From: Purpureocillium takamizusanense
Taxonomy: Eukaryota; Ascomycota; Sordariomycetes; Hypocreales; Ophiocordycipitaceae
Direction of reading: 5' to 3'
Length of the DNA: 64,000 nucleotides
NCBI RefSeq assembly: GCF_022605165.1
Contig: NC_063075.1
Coordinates: 1,488,001-1,552,000, forward strand
In this document: one piece after another, positions 55,438 through 64,000 of the stretch
How the letters are laid out: every line of letters starts with the position of its first letter
Numbering within the stretch: the first letter of the stretch is position 1
Program-made: the position numbers and the translations under genes
The notes under the pieces: generated by a model
What the model was told of the DNA's origin: nothing
What the model saw: only the letters and a program-made list of their open reading frames with translations
The model's database searches: none

Positions 55438-57731
55438 ATGTTGTAAGTAGTATACCCATTCGACTCGCGGCGTCTAAAGGTGCTCACGCGCTCAGCGTCC
55501 TACCGCCTCCGCCACGCTATCCGGCCGGCGGTCCTTACCATCCCGGCGGCCTCACGGGCATCGTGCCCATGATCGAGACGAACAATACGATATCGAACCC
55601 GACAGGCCCCGAATGGCAATTCCTTGTCGGAGAGGGTGAGTCCTGGGCAGGGCTGGCGCAGTCTGGCTAGGTGCAGGAACTGACGGTGCTGTAGGAACCT
55701 ATGTGCTCAAGGAGGACTTGCATCTAGCGACGCCTCCTCCACACCCCTCCGAAGCCCCAATCGTGAATCCGAATCCACTGGCAACCAACCCGCAACCAGC
55801 GACGGCCGGTACGAAGCTTTCCCTTGTCAGCCTCGACCAGCGACCACCACCCTTCGTTTACAAAGGGCCCGCGGAATCGACTCTGTCGCTGGGAGGCTCT
55901 GGGGTAGCCATGAATGAACACCAAAATGAGTTCCGTTACTCTACAGAGGGCGGAATGAGCAGCGAAGACGGTCGGGGCACATCAACAAGCGATGCGCCCA
56001 CTGCTTCCATCACCCTGGGATCAGCTCCGGCTTTTGGTGAAGGCAACGCATTGCTCATGCCGACCCCCACAAAAGACGCCAACAAGAAGAGGAAGCCAAA
56101 GAACAACGTCACTAAGAGCAATTCGTCCTTCATCTCGCGAGTCATTGTCAACGAGAGCCTCTCCAGGAGGCTCACGGACCGACCAAGTGACGGGATTTTT
56201 GCCTTTGCCAACATCAACCGCGCGTTTCAGTGGATCGATTTGTCATCTTCAAACAAGGCAAGTGTTGCAGGCAGACGGTGATGGGGCGCAACGCGATCTA
56301 ACTCGACAACAGCAAGACTATCTGACCAAGATATTGTTTACCAAAGCACACTGCTTGTGCCACGACGTAAACAAAACCACGCGAAGTTCTTCGCATATTG
56401 ATGTTATAATGGGTTTCTCCACAGGCGAGGTCATCTGGTGGGAGCCCATCTCTCAGCGGTATACTCGACTGAACAAGAATGTAGGAGCGGCTGCCCGTTC
56501 ACAAGCTGAGGTGCGAGCTGACAATCCTTAGGGTGCGATCAACAATACTCCCGTATCTGAAATCAGATGGATCCCCGGTTCAGAGAACCTGTTTCTCGCA
56601 GCTCACATGGATGGGTCTCTGGTGGTCTATGACAAAGAGAAAGAGGACGCCCCATTTAACCCAGAAGAGGAGGCCTCCAGTGTCAATGGAAGCGAGGCGG
56701 GCGATACACCAAATGGCCTGACTCATGGCAACAGGATTATCATCCAGAAGTCGGTGTGTTCCAAAAACCAGAAGACCAACCCCGTGGCTGCTTGGAAATT
56801 GTCCAACCAGCGGATCAACGCATTTGCCTTCTCTCCGGATCATCGACATCTAGCCGTGGTTTGTGAGGATGGCACGCTCCGAATCATTGATTACCTGAGG
56901 GAGGAGTAAGTCTGAATGCGCTCTCTCGGGTGCCGTCGGTCCAAACAAGTGGGCTAACGACTTTCTAGGCTGTTGGACTTGTTCAACTCTTATTACGGCG
57001 GCCTGACGTGCGCCTGCTGGACGCCCGACGGCAAGTATATTTTGACAGGCGGACAGGACGACCTGATCTCGATCTGGTCCTTGGCCGACTCAGGACTGGT
57101 TGCGAGGTGCCAGGGACATCAGTCTTGGGTCTCTGCCCTGGCGTTCGACCCGTGGCGGTGTGATGATCGGAATTACCGATTCGGCAGTGTTGGAGAGGAT
57201 GGCCGTCTTTGCTTGTGGGATTTCGGCGTCGGAATGCTGCATCGACCGAAGGTAGGAAGACACGCACCCATAGCTGCCTTTGCCACGCGCTAACTCTACC
57301 CAGAATGCATCATGGCAGCGAGGATCTATCTCAATGCCTGCTGGTGGTCCGCAGCGGGTTGACTCAACCAGCCCCGTTGGCGCTCGAATGCGGTCGAACT
57401 CTGGGCTGGACGGTGATGATGACGGAGACGGCATTTCCCACCCTGTTGAGCCGCGGGCCCGCATCCCCATGCTGCCGCCTGTACTTGTGAGTCGATCGTG
57501 AGATCAAAAGGTAGCTCCGGTACTGACGAATGCACTAGACGACTGTCATTGACACGCACCCGGCTTGTTGGCTGGACTTCACCGAGGATGCGATTATCAC
57601 AAGCTGCAAGAACGGTAAGCATCGAACAATTTTCACGTGCGAGATGCTTCAGCTGACATGGATGGACAGGCCACGTCAGGACGTGGAACAGGCCCGGCAA
57701 AGGGGCAGCGGCCCAGGCTGCAACAGCGTGA
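55438..57731 (+). CDS. creC: WD40 protein CreC (carbon catabolite repression, deubiquitinase cofactor)
   Basis: Nine exons give 617 aa: 55438-55442, 55496-55635, 55695-56257, 56313-56480, 56532-56905, 56969-57251, 57304-57486, 57539-57614 and 57670-57731. The first coding exon is only 5 nt (ATGTT) and creates [14 protein letters not shown], the typical CreC start. The third intron begins GC (GCAAGT), a GC-AG intron. After a disordered segment come [40 protein letters not shown] and WD blades ([73 protein letters not shown]). In Aspergillus nidulans CreC binds and stabilises the deubiquitinase CreB and is needed for full CreA repression. The length is close to the A. nidulans protein (about 590 aa). 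Confidence 0.92.
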
Positions 57732-60700
57732 TGCGTGCTTTGGCGCGAATCTTGTCCCTAGCTATTGCTGGATTGAACATTTTGTGTAGGTGTACAGTCA
57801 TGGATCGTGCGGACTTGCTTGCAAGCAAGCTTTCTTGCATATATCAGCTTCAATAATTGATGTCGTCAATGGCCGTTCGGCAATATCGTACGGTTGGCCC
57901 AATCCGTCGGCGTTCGTCGGTGCCGCCCGCCGTGGCGCGATGATCTGCAGGGACTCGACATGATTTCCGCGCCCGTGCGACGGAATCGGGGAGCAGCCTT
58001 TGCCGGGCCGGCATGTGAGAGGGTCGAGGTCCAAGTAGGTGGACTGAGCCCTGCTTGGCACATACGGCTGCGCTTTACGTTTCGCTTGTGTAATCACGCC
58101 TTTTTTTGGCACTTTCCTAAAAGTACGATGCCTTGCAGCTCTCCGTACTACATACAAAGTACAATACGGCACTGCACGTACGATACCCTGATGATCCTGA
58201 CAGGGCATGGGACCCCGTTCCTGTTCGGCGTACGTACTACGTACTACTCCAGCCGGAAGCATGGGCCATCTCACTGCCGGCACCCGAGACGCAAGGGCTC
58301 CGGGCTCCACGAGGCAGCGGGAAGGCTTGCGTCGTGCAGACGCGGCCGCATTGCGAGGCTGATGAAGCCCCCCTGATCCCTGATGAACCCCTGTCGACCG
58401 GCCGACTCTCTTGCATGTGGAACCGGATGACCGATAACAGCACCCCACCGATAGCTTTGGAAACAAAGAAAGAAAGATGTTGGCCGATACACACCTCACG
58501 TGGGCCGGCCGTAAGGCGGGACGGCCAGTGGTTGCGGCAACGTAGGGAGCTAGTAGTAATAACGCGGGCTGCTGGCCGCCACCAGCAGGGTCGAAGATCA
58601 GTCGGCGCGGCCGGGCAAAGATCAACTTCGGTCCGTGTAGGGTGCCAGTGGTTAGAAGCGAAGTCTGCCACGCGCGTCCCGAAGGCGTCTAGAACGCCGG
58701 GCGGTTTCGCATGTGAGAATGACACAAGACCCGTGGGGGGAAGTCCTTCGGGGACAAGTACAAACTCATTGCGTTCCTGGCGGCGCCGCGTGGCGGGCTC
58801 TGCTCTCGACACGGCGTGTGCGTGTCTCTTTGGCTTGTCGCCCGCGGGACCCGCGGATAATTCTTCTTTTGCGCAAAACACTGCGGGACTTGCTTATCTC
58901 TGTCTGACTGGTGGTAAAGGAGCGCGGCAAGCGTGCACCGGAAAGAGGCTTTCACGGCCTTTGGTTGTTTGTATGTATGTACGGAGTACCTTACCAGCTC
59001 TACCTCATGCAGCGGCCCACCCTCGATTCCAACGTATTTTCTCAACGGTCGCTGCGCCGACGTGAGAGATGAGTCAAAGAAGGAAAAGGGTGTGAAAGTA
59101 GCATTTCCCACTAGTACTGCTCTACGAGGCTCGAGACACCGGGCGGGCCTAGCCAGACAAAGAAACGGTGAGCGAAACGGTGAGCGATATGTCGCCATGT
59201 CGTTCAAATTTTGCTCAACACGTCGTAGGCGTCTGGTCCCCCCTTATCTGCGTGCCCAGGGGGACATTATCAGTACTACGAAAGGGGAGCCCGTTGGGCT
59301 GAGCAAGGGGGGGGGGGGGGGGGCAGCCTTGGCAGCAATCGTTGCCCATGATGCAATCCACACAGGGACGGGGGGGAGATGGGCCCTCGTTGCGTACTCG
59401 CCAGATCGCATCCGCCTGGTCTGATCCACTGCCCAAGCCACCGAGGGACAGAGGCGGGCCCTTGCGGGACCCGGTGCGGGACGAGGGTCAAAGGTGGCGG
59501 CTGGGCTGGTGCCAACAAGTGCCGCGCGTGCGTTGGTGCTGGTGGTGATGGGGATAATTACCGTTGTATGTACATCGTACTGACAAAGCTGATGCCGGCA
59601 TGCTTGTCATCCGAGGCAGGCGGGCAGGCAGGCAGGCACGTATCTCATCAGGGCGAGGGATTTCGCCGAGGCTGCCTGGCGTGGGTGGTCCGACTGGGCT
59701 GCGTCCTGGCTCGTACGAATGTGCGAATCGTTCGATATTCTGGTGGCAGCGACACACCGGCATAGAAGCCAAGGGGCATTTGCCAGAGTGACTGGAGCTT
59801 CCGGAACAACGACTGTGAGTGGGACGGGGCGACCCTCGCCGTTGAACGTCTACTAAGTTAAGTTAGTAAGATAAGGTGGTGAGTTGCATTAGCTCGCATT
59901 TTCCGAAGCAAGGTGCAAACGATTTGTATGGAACCCAGCATTATCACCTAGCACACAAGGTAGTGAGACTTCTGCGCGGCTGCGCCGGCTTGCCTTGAGC
60001 GCGCAGGTACTACAGGTTTGCAACGTCTCACGGTTGCTTGGTACATGCTCTAATAAGTATGCTACTGAACTGCACGAGCGAACGAGAGGGTGGTGGTGGC
60101 CCGCCGTCAGGGCGGTGCTGTCCAGACACCGGCGCTTCATCAATTTGACAACCCGCGTGTGGCTTGATAGCCGAGCATTCTCTTTGTCGCCAGTGCTTTC
60201 ATGCAATGCACGCACCTCCATCGTTGCCACCAAATTGGCAACCACAATTACCTTAGCAGGCAACGGACGTTCTCAGGTGGCGCAGCAAGATCCGCCGCCC
60301 ACGCATCAATGGATCCCGCCCAACCAACCAAGCCAACTGCCGCCCACCCGGTGGGAGAGCATTGCCACGGCGCCCGCCGTCGTGGAATAGCGCATCATCG
60401 TCAACATCGTCATAGGTCACTAATTTAGGTATTGGCTTATCTGAGGGACCGCCTTCCGCTCCGGCCGGGCCAGCATGACAATTTCCAGGCCAGGGTCACG
60501 GCGGCGGCGCCAGAGCCAGAGCCAAAATCCCCCCCAGCCGCCCATCGCCTACTAAGGTATCCATTCATCGCACCGGCATCGGCTGGCCGCCCCTCCGCCC
60601 CCACTGTAATTACCCTGAAGGTCCGCTACGGGTGCCTCTTGGGCAGCGACTTTTAGCGGAGCCCTCCTCGCAGGGCCCGACGCACCTAAAAAAAATGGAC

Positions 60701-62277
60701 GGACGCAGGTTCTTGTGCCATCCAATTGCTACTACACCCGGCATACCGGCCGACCGCCGTCAGTCAGTCGCCGCCGCCACACGACTCATGATTAAATGAG
60801 AACCCGAGGTTCACCGAGCGTCTCGGTCACGGCCGTGCGACGATGCGCCTGTCAGGGTCCGCATTGAATTCTTCCCTTGAGCACAGGGAGCCTGATGCAA
60901 CCTGCGCTGCCCGGATGCAACAACGCACATGAGCACATGCCAGGAACGGCCAGCCGGTTGACGCTCCCGCTGTTCCGGAGACTCCAGGGCTGTCTCAAGC
61001 TTGACAGTTGTGAGTGACGCTGTCCGGGACGCCTCGTGGGACGAAGGCTTGCGCCGCCGCCGTTGGCAGGTTTTATCGCCCCGCGGCGCCGATTTCGTCG
61101 CTGAGACATGGAGCTTTCCAGGTGCGCAACGCGTGAGGGCCCGTCTCACAGCGCCTACTAGGTCTAATGTACATGTACTTGGTGCCGTGCATTCCATCGG
61201 ACCGCAACGTGCGCACGCATGCGTCCGGCGGTTGGGACGGGTACTACTAGAAGTGCCTCGCCTCACCCAAGGGCACGGGCGGCTAGCGGCTGTTCCAGGC
61301 ACTGTACTTTGTCGGTATGAAGGTACTCAGTACGCGCGACTGCCATCTGGAAACAGCCACCGCTGGCAGCCAAGGTCTAGTCTGGCGCAATGACGATGAT
61401 TCAAGCGCTGGCACGGCCGGTTCCACCGGCTGCGACCCTTGCCTCCCGCTCGTGACTTGCTTGACGTCGGCTCCTGCCTAGGCTTGTGAAATTCTCCAGA
61501 TGGTGTCGACGTCTGTCAAAAGCGCCGCTCTCCCCGTCGATCCTCGGGCGTCACTGCGCAACCTCCCACCTTGGCGCGCTGAACCTGTCGTCTTCATCCC
61601 CGAATCCCTTTTCGCGTCTTCTGGTCCTCCGCGAGACGCACGCTTTTGGATTCATTCGCTCTGCCCCTCCATTCACGTTGAGGGAGTGCCCATCAACAGC
61701 AAGAGGTCGCCTGTCTCTCCTTCCTTTGCCTGCAACCCTTACCCTTGTCGGCAGCAACCTTGGGTCTTACCAGGGTGCATCAGCATGAACAGCAGGTCCA
61801 CTGTCTGACGTTTGCCCGAGGACCCTTGGCTTGCCCTGCTCTGCTGCAGGCAGGCCCTTTCACTTTCACCAGCCTAGCAGTACCTGGCCCGGTGGATGAG
61901 CTTTCTCTCCGGTGCCGTGCTGTGCCAGAGACGGACGCCGCCAACAGCTCGACACGACCGCTGCCCGACTTTCCACATTTGATCCACGACCTGCCCCACC
62001 ATTGCGACTTGTCGGGCCTCGCAGTCCCACGAACGGGAACCCACGAGACCAAGAGACAGCCGGGAGACGGCGCCCGCATCCCAGTCCCGGCCGTCGCCTG
62101 GGTGGCATGCTATCGTGGGAATAAAAGTAATCGCCGGCCCACCTCTCCCGCCGCGCCTGTGACCCGATTGCTCTCCCGCATCCTCTTCCCTCCCCCATTT
62201 GGCTGCTTTGCCTAGCAGCCGCGCGACAACCTGGAAATCCTGCATCTCACTACTCCTCTCCGCCGCGGCCCTGGACC
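57732..62277. other. Gene-poor 4.5-kb region
   Basis: Between creC and the arrestin gene no ORF shows a recognised family or splice model. It includes GTAC-rich stretches near 58140-58245 (for example CGTACGTACTACGTACTACT), TACGGAGTA near 58979, a 17-nt G run at 59307-59323 and CAGG units near 59617-59636. The last 800 nt are pyrimidine-rich and probably form the arrestin promoter and leader, with a 102-aa upstream ORF from ATG 61500. Confidence 0.55.
59307..59323. repeat. 17-nt poly(G) tract
   Basis: Uninterrupted run of 17 G in the gene-poor region. Confidence 0.95.
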
Positions 62278-64000
62278 ATGCCGTCCTTCAAGCCCTTCTC
62301 CTCAGTGACGGGTCGCAACAGCTACAGTCTGTTTGACATTCGGTGCGCCCACCCCAAACTCCAACTGTGTTCGTCGTCGCTGCTGGCGTCAACGTCCCCT
62401 GGCCATGCCAAGAATTCAGAAGCAGCGTCACTAACACTGCTGTTGCCGCCACAGGTTAGATCAGGATATCATCGTCTTTCGAGGCAACGACCATGAGTCG
62501 TCCGGCCAATTTCTCAAGGGCGTGGTTGTCCTATGTCTCTCCTCATCGCTACGCATCGAGGATGTACGCCTCCGCCTGACGGGGACTCTGCGATTATCGT
62601 ACGTTCTTGCTCTCGAGTCCCCTTGGTTCAAAACCTTCATCATCTACCTGCAGCGCAAGTGGGCTGGTCATGCATTTCATCTAACGTCAATTCCCGTTTC
62701 TACAGCTGGACTGACCAAAGATCAAGTACACCTGGTGTGTCCGGTCAGAAAGTCGACAAGACGACAACGATACTCGATCATCGGTGGGCGCCATTCGTCG
62801 GCACGCATGGAAAAAGCATGACGCTTCCCGCTGGCAACTATGAATATCCGTTCGAGTTCCTCCTCCCCGGCGACACGGCCGAAAGCGTCGAGGGTATCCC
62901 CGAAGCCTCCATCACATATCGCCTCAAGGCCACCGTTGGCCGAGGCAAGCTGGCCTACGATTTGCATGCGTACAAGCACCTGCGTGTCATTCGGACATTG
63001 GAACCCGGCGCTCTCGAATTCCTCCACTCGATGAGCGTTGAGAACACCTGGCCAGACAAGGTCGACTACTCCATTGTTATTCCTCAGAAGGCGGTTGTCT
63101 TTGGGGGGACCATCAACATGGAGATGAGGTTCACGCCACTGCTAAAGGGGCTCGAACTGGGAGAAATTACCGCGAAGATGCTGGAGATAAGAGACACATG
63201 GATCCAAGGGGCATCGGGCTACAACCTGCGGGAACACAGGACAGAGCGCGAGGTGTCCACGTGGCGATTCGAAGTCAACCGCGAGGAGCACTGGCAGAAC
63301 ATGATCGAGGACACGGGCCAGGAGGGCTGGGTGCTCATCAAGCCGCTGAGCCTCCCCAAGAGGCTTCGGCAGTGCATCCAGGATCTGAATCACCACGGCA
63401 TCAAGGTTCGGCACAAGATCAAACTAACCGTCGCTTTGAAGAACCCGGATGGACACATCTCAGAGGTGAGCCGTTCGACGGGACAAAGTCCGGCATGGAC
63501 AGACAATGCTAACAGATCAACCCAGCTCCGTGCCACTTTGCCCGTATCGATCTTCATATCTCCCAACGTACCATTCGACGAACATGGCAACCTGATCAAC
63601 CAGGCCCCTGGAGCCCCTAGCCTCGACCAAGAGTCCGGGGCCATAGCCCCCCCTGGTTATGGCGAGCACGTCCTCGACCAGCTATACGAAGATGTCGACA
63701 CTGCGGGCTTCCAGACCCCCGGCATGCAGACTCCCGGCATCCAGTCCGGTGTAAGCAGCCCGTTCTACGCTCATTCGCGCACAGGGTCAGCAGACAACCT
63801 GGCCGCGATGACGCACAGTGCCCCGATTGCCCCGGCGGCTTTATCGTCGCGTCTTGCAGATGTGTCGTTGGATTCATCACATCGAAACAGCTCGTGGACG
63901 TCGATGCATTCGGCATCGGGAAGGGTGTCCCCGACATTCGGGCTACATGGCTCCGGCCCGCGATCCGAGCCGCACTCGGCAAATCTCACCAGGAGCAACA
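62278..64000 (+). CDS. Alpha-arrestin (CreD/Rod1/ApyA type), 3' end outside window
   Basis: Four exons are visible, 62278-62342, 62455-62598, 62706-63465 and 63526 to beyond 64000; the reading frame is still open at the edge, so the gene is partial. Donors are GTGCGC, GTACGT and GTGAGC; CTAAC branch sites are visible in introns 1 and 3. The product starts MPSFKPFSSVTGRNSYSLFDIR. Arrestin-N blocks (LDQDIIVFRGND, LKGVVVLCL, VRLRLTGTLRLSW, LPAGNYEYPFEFLLPG) and arrestin-C blocks (SMSVENTWPDKVDYSIVIPQKAVVFGG, FTPLLKGLELGEI, ELRATLPVSIFISPN) are clear. A PPGY motif follows at about residue 367 (PPxY, for WW domains of Rsp5/HulA ligases), and more may lie downstream. Such arrestins recruit HECT ubiquitin ligase to transporters and act in glucose repression. 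It may be CreD itself or a paralogue. Confidence 0.88.

Noticed and set aside
58133..59065. 310-aa plus-strand ORF between creC and the arrestin
   Set aside because: It starts at TTG, has no recognisable motif and is overlapped by an equally long meaningless minus ORF (57798-58625).
61500..61808. 102-aa ORF with a true ATG upstream of the arrestin
   Set aside because: No family resemblance; at most an upstream ORF or chance. Not called as a gene.
1..64000. Secondary-metabolite cluster, CRISPR array, rRNA or transposase genes
   Set aside because: None recognised. The isolated oxidase, PhyH dioxygenase and nitronate monooxygenase lie among housekeeping genes and are not clustered with a synthase.

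Overview
The window is nuclear DNA of a filamentous ascomycete. Genes are monocistronic on both strands. Most multi-exon genes carry short introns (about 48 to 260 nt) with GTRNGT-type donors, and several show a CTAAC-like branch site. The gene set is fungal: copper-fist factor, CreC, ENP2, Med13, fungal_trans C2H2 factor. Protein flavour and GC-rich coding sequence suggest Sordariomycetes, most likely Hypocreales; that placement is inference from remembered family sequences, not from a search.

Layout. 0.4-4.7 kb: a covalent-flavin amine oxidase and a U2 snRNP SURP/CID protein. 4.7-8.0 kb: gene-free, with a 31-nt T run that looks like the tail of a small retroposon. 8.0-16.2 kb: copper-fist transcription factor, an uncharacterised Arg/Glu-rich nuclear-type protein, the EFM7 eEF1A methyltransferase and a PhyH-family dioxygenase, with microsatellite-rich spacers. 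16.2-21.5 kb: gene-poor. 21.5-27.2 kb: four-exon C2H2/fungal_trans factor and a nitronate monooxygenase. 27.4-34.7 kb, minus strand: F-box protein and Mediator Med13. 35.4-43.6 kb: ENP2, a small single-pass membrane protein, a 1186-aa coiled-coil protein and mitochondrial ribosomal protein bL33. 45.5-53.9 kb: alanine aminotransferase, proteasome subunit Rpn7, mRNA cap methyltransferase and the mitochondrial Rho GTPase Gem1. 55.4-57.7 kb: nine-exon creC. 57.7-62.3 kb: gene-poor. 62.3 kb to the end: an alpha-arrestin with a PPxY motif, cut by the window edge.

Most genes are core eukaryotic functions: splicing, transcription, translation, ribosome assembly, protein turnover and mitochondria. They form convergent and divergent pairs, not operons. 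No secondary-metabolite cluster, transposase, rRNA, tRNA or CRISPR was recognised. I rebuilt gene models by hand. Exon sums are multiples of three and reading frames stay open across every proposed junction. Several apparent long ORFs begin at TTG or GTG, so true starts were moved to ATG or to an upstream exon.

The most interesting points are: an ATG-free leader with a mitochondrial-presequence-like extension ahead of alanine aminotransferase; the retroposon-like 281-bp insertion; a dispersed ACGTACTTCGTA motif; two proteins of unknown function (the 1186-aa coiled-coil and the 151-aa membrane protein); an RG-rich insertion inside the cap methyltransferase fold; and CreC lying next to a PPxY arrestin.
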